From Rhabdophis nuchalis (lineage: Eukaryota > Chordata > Lepidosauria > Squamata > Natricidae), in the NCBI GenBank assembly GCA_039707465.1, contig CM077643.1, forward strand, positions 40,138,605 through 40,202,604: a stretch of 64,000 bases of DNA. The letters are read 5' to 3'. Shown here in pieces: positions 54,751 through 64,000 of the stretch (positions within the stretch are counted from its first letter, which is position 1; every line of letters starts with the position of its first letter). Below the pieces are notes generated by a model. The model did no database searches, was not told the origin of the DNA, and saw only the letters and a list, made by a program, of their open reading frames with translations. Made by a program: the position numbers and the translations under genes.

Positions 54751-56710
54751 TCAATACAATACAATACAGTACAATACAATAGCAGAGTTGGAAGGGACTT
54801 TGGAGATCTTCTAGTCCAACCCCCTGCCTAGACAGGAAGCCCTATTACCATTTCAGACAAATGGATATCCAACATCTTCTTAAAGACTTCCAGGGTTGGG
54901 GCATTCACAACTTCTGGAGGCAAGCTGTTCCACTGATTAATTGTTCTAACTGTCAGGAAATTTCTCCTCAGTTCTAAGTTGCTTCTCTCCTTGATTAGTT
55001 TCCACCCATTGCTTCTTGTTCTACCCTCAGGTGCCCTGGAGAATAGCTTGACTCCCTCTTCTTTGTGGCAACCCCTGAGATATAGGAACACTGCTATCAT
55101 GTCTGCCCTAGTCCTTCTTCTCATTAAACCAGACATACCCAGTTCCTGTAACCGTTCTTCATATGTTTTAGTCTCCAGCCCCCTAATCATCTTGGTTGCT
55201 TCTCTCTGCACTCTTTCCAGAGTCTCCATGTCTTTTCTACATCTTGGCGACCAAAACTGAATGCAGTATTCCAAGTGTGGCCTTACCAAGGCATTATAAA
55301 GTGGTATTAACACTTCTCATGATCTTGATTCTATCCCTCTGTTTATGTAGCCTAGAACTGTGTTGGCTTTTTTGGCAGCTGCTGCACACTGCTGGGTCAT
55401 ATTTAAATGGTTGTTCACTAGGACTCCAAGATCCCTCTCACAGTTACTACTATTGAGCAAGATACCACCTATACTGTACCTGTGCATTTTGGTTTTCTTG
55501 CCTAAATGTAGAACCTTACTCTTTTCACCATTGAATTTCATTTTATTAGATAGTGCCCAATGTTCAGGTTTGTCAAGATCCTTAAGCCTATCTTCTGGAA
55601 TTTTGGCTATTCCTGCCAGCTTGGTGTCATCTGCAAATTTGATGAGTTCCCCATTTATTCCCTCATCCAAATCATTGATGAAGATGTTGAAGAGTACTGG
55701 ACCTAAAACAGAGCCTTGGGGTACTCTACTGCATACTTCCCTCCATGTAGATGCAGTTCCATTGAGGACTACACGTTGAGTGAGGTTGGTAAAGCCAGTT
55801 ACGAATCCATCTGGTGGTGATGCTGTCTAACCCACATTCTTCTACTTTATCTAGCAGTAGGTTATGGTCTACCTTATCAAATGCCTTACTGAAATCCAAG
55901 TAAACTATATCGATGGCATTTCTTTGGTCCACTAGTTTGGTCACTTTGTCAAAGAATGCAATAAGATTGGTCTGGCATGATCTGTTTTTGATGAATCTAT
56001 GTTGGCTTTTGGCTATTACTTTGTTTGCTTCTAGGTGTTCGCTAATTCGTTTCTTGATTATCTTTTCCAGAATCTTTCCTGATATTGAGGTCAGGCTGAT
56101 TGGTCTGAGTTTCCTGGATCTTTTTTTTTAACCTTTTTTGAAGATGGGAACCACATCTGCTCTTTTCCAGTCCTCTGGCAGTTCCCCAGTGCTCCAGGAT
56201 CTCTGAAAGATATAACTCAGTGGTTCCGAGATCTCATCTGCCAGTTCCTTCAGAACCCTGGGGGTGTAATCCATCTGGTCCTGGTGATTTGAACTCGTCT
56301 AGGTTAGACAGGTGCTCTCTTACCATTACCTTCCCTATTTCAACTTGAGCTCCTAATCTAATTTTTGTAGTGCTGTTTTGGATAGGTTGGACTGTTTTAT
56401 CCCTTTGTGTAAAGACAGATGCAAAAAATGAGTTAAATAGTTCTGCTTTCTCCCTGTTGCTTGTCACCTTCTTGCCACTTTCTCCCAGCAGTGGACCAGT
56501 TGTTTCCTTAACTTTTTTCTTGTTTTTAACATGTTGGAAGAAGCTTTTTTTGTTATTTTTTACTTTTTTGGCAAGTCTTTCTTCATTGTGAGCCTTAGCT
56601 TTCCTCACTTCATCTTTGCAGTATTTGTTGATAATCTGCCTTAGTTACGTCCCCCTCTTTCCACTTTTTATACTTATCTTTTTTGTCTTTCAATTTGTCA
56701 GAGAGTTCTT

Positions 56711-58689
56711 TTTTTTTTTTATATTGAAAAAGTTTTATTGGTTTTACAGTTTTTCAATAGGATAGGGTAAGGGATACAAAGAAATTTTGAGAGCATTCAC
56801 GTCAAAGTCGTCGGCCCTACCGGGACATCAAAATAGATCATTAATAAAAAACATTTTCCATACACTACAAAGTAAAAGCAAGTACATATTTCTAAGTTCT
56901 CAGTTCTATGCTGTCAGTCATTTACAAAAATCCAGATGCACATGTTATATTATACAATATTATTCAAAAAATCAAGGCAAAGTTATTTTTTAGATCTAAG
57001 TCTCTTGGCAATTGTATCTTCTATCTCTCCTTCCAGGCCCCCAGCGGGCGGGGCCGTGGCCCCCCCTGCCCCCCCTGGATCTTCCCCCAGGACAGAGGAA
57101 TGTTTTTTAAAAAAGGCTTCCGCCTCAGCAACTGTTTTAATCCTCACTCTTCCTCCTTCCCAGAACACCAGCATCCCTTCGGGCATCACCCACCTAAACC
57201 AGATCCCGTGGTCAAACAATTTTTTGGACAAGAAGGAAAATTTCCTTCTTGCTTCTCTAATCTTTCTTGGGATCTGCTTTAGGATAGCAACCTTCTTTTG
57301 TTGGTAAATTAACGGACCTCCTCTTTGCACTTTCAAGATTTCATCTCTGGTTGACCTTCTAACAAATTTAACATGTATCTCTCTGGGTACTTCATTTATC
57401 CTGGCATATGCAGAGTTTATTCTGTAGGCTAGGTCAATGTCCCCCCTGATCTCATCCTTAGGTTTATGTAAATAGTCTGCTATAATTGTGCTCATGAGTT
57501 CAGGGAGACATTCACCAGTTTCCTCAGAAACATTCTGAAATCTCAAAAAATATGTCATCCTTTCCATATCAATCCTAGACACATGCCCATTTATTTCCAC
57601 AACCTCATTAGTAACATTTTTAATCTCTCCCTTAGCCCCCGCCAGCCCCCCTTCCAGTTCTTCATTCTTCTGTGTATTCTCCAGCACTTGCTTCCGTGTG
57701 TCCAATAATTCCTTTTTAAAGTTAATATTTTCTGCCCTCTGGGCCTTGATTTCTTGTACCAAAGTTTGTATAACAGATTCAAGAGAGACCATCCTTAATT
57801 CTAAGCTTGCCAGTTCTGATTCTTGTGCCATGGTTAGCTATTAAAGTCAGTGCCACTAAAATGGCGTTTTTTGGGTGGGGCTGTTGAGGCAAGTCAGGAG
57901 CCAAAAGTTCAGTTCAGGGTTGTAAAGTTCAGGAACCAAGAGAGAAACAATTTTCCAAGTCAATAAGTATAATAATGAAGGCACTCCAGAAAAGAAATCA
58001 CAAATCCAAAAAAAAATTCTTCTTCAGTAACCAGAGGGAGTCCAAATCACAAAGAGACGCTGGAAATTTTCCATAAGTAAAATAGTCATTCAGGGACAAA
58101 GAGAAGCCATTTTCACTGCCCAGACTCAGAGCCAGAAGGAGAGAGTGGTAAAAAAAAAATGTTTCAAGTCAGCCAGACCTAGATACATTGTTTCAAAGAC
58201 AAACCGCAGACCACTTTCCCTTGTTTCAAACAGTCCAGATTAAAGATATCCGCTTCCTCGCAGCGAGGAGCCATTCTTAAGTGCCGCTTTAGTCCGAGGG
58301 GGGGTTTAACAAGCAGACACCCCCCTCCAAGTTCTTTCAGCCCAGGCTGACAGCAGAAAAAAAAATGTTTAAAACCACTCACTTTCATCCTCGCAGCCGA
58401 AGCCCCAGGAAGCCTTCCGACTCAGACGGCCAGCTCTCTTCATATTTTCAGAACGATGTTGCCCGCCATTGGCGAAGGGGAAACCCCCCGCAGCATGTCC
58501 TCCTCCACCTAAGCCGAAGACAAGGGTCGCTTCCCAGCTGCCGCTGGGGGAGGACGACCCAGGCAAGCCGGCTTTACGGGAGACCCCCAAAAACGGGGCG
58601 TCTCGCCCCCGTGGGGGGGCAGGAAAAGAAACAAAGCGGCGAGCGAGCCCTAGGCTCGCCCGTCGCCGCTGGAGCCGGTACCGGAAGTC
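56711..58689 (-). mobile_element. L1 derivative with ORF1 but no ORF2 (HAL1-like)
   Basis: The 1979-bp insertion lies in CR1 and is flanked by CAATTTGTCAGAGAGTTCTT at 56691-56710 and 58690-58709, a perfect TSD of about 20 bases. On the minus strand it has a GC-rich 5' UTR (58689-57832), ORF1 (57831-56983), a 3' UTR of about 260 bases and an A tail (T-run 56711-56720). ORF2, with endonuclease and RT, is missing completely. Half-L1 elements (HAL1) of mammals have this structure and depend on L1 proteins in trans. Confidence 0.88.
56983..57831 (-). CDS. L1-type ORF1 protein, intact frame
   Basis: 282 codons from ATG to a TAA stop without interruption. Residues 1-85 form a coiled coil by heptad-like Leu/Ile/Val spacing (ELASLELRMVSLESVIQTLV). 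Residues about 95-175 look like the RRM domain (MTYFLRFQNVSEE, DIDLAYRIN), and about 175-240 like the C-terminal domain (PREIHVKFVRRSTRDEILK, ARRKFSFLSKKLF, MPEGMLVFWEGGRVRIKT). The tail is Gly/Ala/Pro-rich, then basic (KRLRSKK). L1 ORF1p is a trimeric RNA-binding chaperone of the LINE RNA particle. The ATG follows a long GC-rich leader. An open frame of this length in a region of otherwise decayed ORFs suggests recent insertion. It is a transposon protein and not a host gene. Confidence 0.87.
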   Translation of the reverse strand: MAQESELASLELRMVSLESVIQTLVQEIKAQRAENINFKKELLDTRKQVLENTQKNEELEGGLAGAKGEIKNVTNEVVEINGHVSRIDMERMTYFLRFQNVSEETGECLPELMSTIIADYLHKPKDEIRGDIDLAYRINSAYARINEVPREIHVKFVRRSTRDEILKVQRGGPLIYQQKKVAILKQIPRKIREARRKFSFLSKKLFDHGIWFRWVMPEGMLVFWEGGRVRIKTVAEAEAFFKKHSSVLGEDPGGAGGATAPPAGGLEGEIEDTIAKRLRSKK

Positions 58690-58938
58690 CAATTTGTCAG
58701 AGAGTTCTTTATGCAGCCATGCTGGTTTCTTTTGGGAGCTGTTATTTTTCTTCTTCATTGGTATCGTGCTAGACTCAGCTTTTATAATCTCATTTTTCAA
58801 AACTTTCCAGGCTTCCTGAGTTGTTTTTCCCTTGAGGATTCTCATCCATGAAAATTCTTCCCAAACTCTCTCTAGGTTTATTGAAATTAGCTCTCCTAAA
58901 GTCTAAGACTCTAGTTTGACTTCATATGAGTGACCTTC

Positions 58939-59036
58939 ATCAGTATTTTTAAAACTTCGACAACTTTAAGTCATGTGGACTTCAGAATCCTGGGAGTTAA
59001 AGTCCACATATCTTAAAATTGACAACTTTGCAAAAC
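58939..59036. mobile_element. Palindromic hAT-type MITE, aged
   Basis: AACTTTAAGTCATGTGGACT on the left and AGTCCACATATCTTAAAATT on the right are the arms; termini are decayed. Confidence 0.55.
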
Positions 59037-59059
59037 ACAATTCTACTTTAGCTGTAAAT

Positions 59060-59308
59060 CAGAGGTGGTATTCAGCAGGTTCTGACCAGTTCTGGAGAAC
59101 TGGTAACGGAAATTTTAAGTAGTTTAGAGAACCGGTAAATACCACCTCTGACTGGCCCCACCCTCATCTATTCTCTGCCTCCCGAGTCCCAGCTGATCGG
59201 GAGGGGATGGGGATTTTGCAGTATCCTTCCTCTACTACGCCCACCACGCCTCACCAAGCCACGTCCACAGAACCAGTAGTAAAAAAAATTTTTTGAATCC
59301 CACGGCTG
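59060..59308 (+). mobile_element. hAT-type MITE, family C
   Basis: Starts CAGAGGTGGTATTCAGCAGG, ends TTGAATCCCACGGCTG. Flanks CTGTAAAT (59052-59059) and CTGTAGAT (59309-59316) agree at 7 of 8. Contains the inverted TACCACCTCTG block in its left part. Confidence 0.82.
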
Positions 59309-59316
59309 CTGTAGAT

Positions 59317-59786
59317 TTATCTATATTAAAAGAAACAGGAGTTCCCTGATTAGCAAATATTGTATGTAATTAGCAGGAATAGGATGAAAGGGAGTGAGCT
59401 TTGGTTGTTCTAGCTACCTCCTTTTTATATCCAGAATTGGAGCAGTTTAGAGATGGAAAATAGGACACTGGGTGATCCATCCTCTATTATTCACTATGAT
59501 GAAAAGAATTTAATGGGTACAGATAAGGTTATTTGAAGGACCCATCTCCCTTATTACATCTGCCCAGCCCACCAGGATGGGAGGGCAGGACATGTTACAG
59601 GTCCCATTGGTTAGTGAAAGTCATCCACAAAAAAGGGCCTTCACAGTGGTGGCCCCTTCTTTATGGAACGTTATTTCTCCCAAAGTACAATTGGCCCCCA
59701 CCCTTCTGCTTCTCCAAAAAGCGCTAAAATCGTGTCTTTGCTAACAAGCCTGAGGACCATAAATGGAGATGGAGCTGTTCAAGTCT
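59317..59786. other. No recognised gene
   Basis: Noncoding stretch, nothing recognised. Confidence 0.4.
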
Positions 59787-59788
59787 TA

Positions 59789-60066
59789 TACAATACAATA
59801 GCAGAGTTGGAAGGGAGGGACCTTGGAGGTCATCTAGTCCAACTCCCTGCCTAGGCAGGAAGCCCTATACCATTTCAGACAAATGGCTATCCAACATCTT
59901 CTTGAAGACGTGCAGTGTTGGGGCATTCACAACTTCTGGAGGCAAGCTGTTCCAGAGGTTAATTGTTCTAACTGTCAGGAAATTTCTCCTCAGTTCTAAG
60001 TTGCTTCTCTCCTTGATTAGTTTCCACCCATTGCTTCTTGTTCTACCTTCAGGTGCTTTGGAGCTC
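59789..60066 (-). mobile_element. CR1 LINE, 3' fragment
   Basis: Reversed, the C-terminal ORF2 end (APEGRTRSNGWKLIKERSNL) is followed by the 3' UTR and a short (TATTG)n tail at 59789-59800. Confidence 0.85.
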
Positions 60067-60187
60067 TCCAAATAGAGCTGCATATGTCGTAAAGTGGTGT
60101 TTTTTAAATGGGTTTTACTACATGATGGATTTTATTTTATTTTGTGTTTACATTTTGTAAGCCACCCGGAGTCGGGTGGCTATATAT

Positions 60188-60627
<440 letters not shown>

Positions 60628-60635
60628 CTATATAC

Positions 60636-60914
60636 ATTTGTTTAATAAATAAATAATAAATAAATGATGGTGGAGAGGTATGATGGGCATGAATTCTTAG
60701 GTTATTCCAGAGTCCATCACAACTACCAAAGGTAAGAAGATTGAAGACCCACAGCCACCAAAACTCTGAGAGAAACTAATACAGTTTTAGAGGGCCTGAT
60801 GTCAGGCAATAAGTTGATTCTAGCAGACTGTCCTTTCACCATGCACAGGAATGACAGGTTGGGAAGAAAATTGTTAAATGTTCCTGGCTCAGGTGGATAC
60901 TTGTATGAAATTAG
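60636..60914. other. No recognised gene
   Basis: Short noncoding stretch. Confidence 0.4.
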
Positions 60915-61560
60915 CACCCTCCCCTCCCTCTCCTAGAAAAATGAAATATTTTAGGAAATATTAAAAAGACATAATATTTTATTTCCCTGGATGAGAGAAG
61001 GAGAAACATGTTTTTAAAAACAAAGCAGCTCCCTGAAGCTTCCTGCCCCCCCCCCCCATTTATCAATGGGCCATTAAGGCCTGAGCCAGTCTATTCTACA
61101 TAACAAAGTTAGGATTAGCCCTCTAGCCATCTCACCATATGGCACCTGAGAAGATTACATCAGCCAGCAAGGTTCAAACAAGCTTGGGTCTCAGGACAGC
61201 CTACAAAGTGAGCTAAGACACCACCCCACCGCCCCCTGGGAGTCTGACAACCAATCAGAATACATTTCTTACACCGGAACAGGAAGTTCTAAGGTGGGGC
61301 CCACGAGAGGGTATAAAATCCAGGCACTCACAGCATCTCGGCCCTTTTTCTTCTTCACAGGAGCTCCAAGCCATGTGATCCTGTCCACCATCAAACCATT
61401 TTTCCAAACAGCCTCCATGTTTCCAGTGTCTTTTTCCCCACTTGGAACTGAACCCAGATGGATATTTCTTCCAACATTCTATTGCTAGAATAACCTCACA
61501 GACTGTGAGCAAGAAGAAAGAGTTTGTACAGGTGTTGAGGAAAGGATTTTCTGATATTGC
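60915..61560 (+). mobile_element. LTR-like promoter repeat, copy B
   Basis: Aligned blocks with copy A at 1-640: TTAGCACCC, CTCTCCTAGAAAAATGAAAT, CAATGGGCCATTAAGGCCTG, CCAATCAGAATACA (61251-61264), TATAAAA (61312-61318) and the leader block TGTCTTTTTCCCCACTTGGA. Divergence between copies is substantial, with an extra C-run at 61045-61058 here. The right border is uncertain. Confidence 0.4.
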
Positions 61561-62612
61561 TTTTTGATCTTAGAGGATAATGCTTATTCATTCAGAACAG
61601 GACTGCTGCTGCCCCTGCCCAGGATTATGTTTTTGTCCTTCCTTAACTTTTGTAAGACCCAAGTCAGCAATTTGTGAGTCTGGGAGCACTGGAAACACAG
61701 AAAATAGCTGTATTCATGCAACCCACTTAGGTAGGTCAATTAAAGCCATTGTGATTGCATTGACACAGCATTCTAAGCTTGTTAGTGTTAAACTTATTAG
61801 CTTTTTTTGTGCTGAGCATATTGTAGAAATCCAGCATGTTTGCTCTATTACCACCTTGCATCTCCATGGGTGCCCTTGGATTGACGGCAATACTTCCATA
61901 CAATAATGGAAAGAGGAAGGAAGGAAGGAAATCACCTTGACATTATTGTTGATTGGAGATAGTATCTTTCACTGTTGTATAATTTTCTGATTTGTTTTAA
62001 TGCTGGCAAAACATTGTTTTCACATATTTCCCCAACTGGTTTTCATTCCATTCTTTAAATGTATTTTTTTTTAGATTAGTAGAAATCTTTGATTATATTC
62101 TAACAACAACACTCTTCAGTAATGAGACAATGATGGCATATCTGTGAATATTTTCACCTTCAGTGTACAATCTGCTCTTTAGCGATCTGCGATTTTTTTT
62201 GGCTTCCCAGATTTCCAAGAGATCCATCAGAAGTCTTCATCAAGGCATGCCTCCTAATGGACTTTTTCAGACAAAGAAGTATGGCTGTCAGAGGGTCTTC
62301 AGAGGGTCAAGAAAGTATGTAATGGAAAGGAACAGTCGCAGGAGCTGCCATCTGCATTATGAAAGTAAACCCAAAACATCTGCCTTAAAAAATTAAAATA
62401 AATTAGCATACTTTTGGTGTTAAGCATTAACCACTGTGGTATTCTGTAATCTTACAAGTATGTCTTCTTTTCTCAATTTAATTCAATTCATGATATTGAG
62501 ATTAAGGTGCCACAATCCCTTGGAAGTGAATTAAAATATTGCCATGCTGTCTGAGAATAAAATGAGAAACATGGAAGAGAACTACCATTTTTTTAAAAAT
62601 GTCCATTCAGAG
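61561..62612. other. No recognised gene
   Basis: About 1 kb AT-rich noncoding sequence; frames at 61580-61906 and 62163-62396 have no known motif. Confidence 0.35.
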
Positions 62613-62620
62613 GTTAAAAT

Positions 62621-62909
62621 CAGAGGTGGTTTTCAGCAGGTTCTGATCAGTTCTGGAGAACCAGTAGTGAAAATTTTGAGTAGTTCAGAGAACCGGTAAA
62701 TACCACCTCTAGCTGGCCCTGCCCCATCTATTCTCTGCCTCCCGAGTCCCAGCTGATTGGGAGGGAACAGGGTTTTTACAGTAACCTTCCCCTGGAGTAG
62801 GGAGGGTATGGAGATTTTAAATATCGTTCCCCTGCCATGCCCACCAAGCCATGCCTACCAAGCCATGCCCACACAACTGGTAGTAAAAAAAAATTGAATC
62901 CCACCACTG
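62621..62909 (+). mobile_element. hAT-type MITE, family C
   Basis: Starts CAGAGGTGGTTTTCAGCAGG, ends GAATCCCACCACTG. Flanks GTTAAAAT (62613-62620) and GTTCAAAT (62910-62917) agree at 7 of 8. Contains the intact AACCTTCCCCTGGAG site. Confidence 0.83.
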
Positions 62910-62917
62910 GTTCAAAT

Positions 62918-64000
62918 AGTAGAAATCCAGGGATGCTTGAATGCTACTTGACTGATAAAGTAAAACAAAAAGAAAATAAATCAAGACAGAATAGACTCCT
63001 CAGTCACACTGTGTCCAGTTTAGGATTTGAAATTTTGTGAATTGCTTAGATAAAGAGGAAAGAAAACTCACTTTGTTTCACAGATTTTCCCAGAAAGTAG
63101 CAAATAGAATGAAATTTTGGAGGGAAAAGATTGGATTTTTTTTTCTTTTTTATGTAACTCTCAGAGTCTGCATGCCCAGACAACATTTGAATCCAGTCTG
63201 AGGAGATTTTGGCACCTTAATTTCAACGTCTTGAAATTAAATTAAATTGAAAGGAGAAGATATCCTTCTAGATTCCAAACTACCACTGTTCTTAACATTT
63301 AATAAATGTTCTTAATATTTATTAAATTAGGGAATTTATTTATTTATTTAGGAATTTATATTGCCGGCCACCTATTCACACATAGTGACTCAAAGCTGCT
63401 TACAGAATATAAAACCTCATATAAAAACAATAAAACGAATAAAAGAAGAGTCATATAATAAATTAATAATGAATTATAATTATACAATTATTCATCATTA
63501 AGTTGAGTTATTTCAACATGTCCTCGATAGCTTATTCTTTTCTGCCTCTCCAAATTCAAAACTGTTTCTAATATAACTGAGGAATCTGTCCTGTCTTGTT
63601 TTTGTTTTTTACTCTATCAGCATCAGGATTAATTAATTCTAATCATGTTTCAGTGAATGTCTTGTTCTGGAAAGAAAATGAGCTACGATTGAACATGCTT
63701 TCATTAGAATGGCACCTTTTTCAACCCTTCTTTCTCTCTTCCTCTCCAAATCAGTGTTTTTATCTTGAAGGGGGGAGTGATTTTCCTCCCTCTTCCCTAT
63801 TTGTTTTTAATACTCCTTTGGCTACAATCCCAGAATACAAATACAACATGGATATTTTTAGCTTCTTTCATGTTTTCAGCACATTGATTTTTCCCCAAGT
63901 TTTTTTTTATATTGCACCAAAATAAATATAGCCATTGTTTTATATACCGTATTCCCTGTTTTAGGTATCCACTTTGTGAGAGCACAGACCTCGGGAATCA
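62918..64000. other. No recognised gene; possible LINE 3' tip
   Basis: At 63336-63420 a TTTA tract followed by TTTATATTGCCGGCCACC and CAAAGCTGCTTACAGAATAT may be a reversed LINE or SINE 3' end. The rest is AT-rich without recognisable content. Confidence 0.3.

Larger units (their letters stand above)
54753..58925 (-). pseudogene. CR1 LINE ORF2, split by an L1 derivative
   Basis: CR1 pieces 54753-56710 and 58690-58925 join on the minus strand. The upstream piece encodes the KKKNNSSQKKPAWLHKELSD linker; the long piece has FKSPGPDGLHPQ, then RT with IVYLDFSKAFDKVDH and the region from FADDTKLAG on (55670-55317), and the C-terminus (55313-54828, [15 protein letters not shown]). Indels break the frame in several places, for example near 56260, 56130, 55790 and 55320. 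The (CAATA)n tail is at 54753-54782. This copy and the one at 31086 belong to the same subfamily; this one extends slightly further towards the 5' end. Confidence 0.9.

Overview
This window looks like intergenic or intronic DNA of a squamate reptile, probably a snake. I infer this from the repeat mix: CR1 LINEs with (TATTG)n 3' tails, L2, Rex1-like, BovB/RTE and L1 LINEs, tRNA-derived SINEs of the Sauria SINE type, CORE-SINE relics, many short hAT-like nonautonomous DNA transposons (MITEs) with 8-bp target-site duplications (TSDs), and GATA/GGAT-type microsatellites. I found no exon of a host protein-coding gene and no tRNA or rRNA gene. Every long reading frame I could identify belongs to a transposable element.

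Layout: an LTR-like promoter repeat lies at 1-640 (minus) and a second copy in opposite orientation at 60915-61560 (plus). Between 1.7 and 8.3 kb lie MITEs and CR1, L2 and SINE fragments. At 9708-14740 there is a nearly complete Ty3/gypsy LTR retrotransposon (329-bp LTRs, gag, protease, RT, RNase H, integrase), broken by single-base indels and a stop, inserted in a hAT-like MITE. From 15 to 25 kb there are MITEs and SINEs. At 25260-28860 a CR1 element carries two L2 insertions. At 30909-33720 lies a cluster of inverted repeats carrying hammerhead-ribozyme motifs, one with an intact core, split by a 2-kb CR1. From 34 to 50 kb there are L1, L2, BovB, CR1, Rex1 and hAT fragments, one of them a hAT transposase relic. 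At 50800-52083 three elements are nested (MITE in MITE, L1 in the inner one). At 53761-54100 there is a solo LTR. At 54753-58925 a long CR1 holds a 2-kb L1 derivative with 5'UTR, intact ORF1 and 3' end but no ORF2 (HAL1-like). The last 5 kb hold more MITE copies.

The elements do not form a gene system; their nesting gives relative ages. The most striking items are the hammerhead array at 33.26-33.54 kb, the ORF1-only L1, and the repeated nesting that lets 8-bp, 5-bp and 16-21-bp TSDs be read directly. Family names come from recognition of protein motifs and repeat ends and were not checked against a repeat library.
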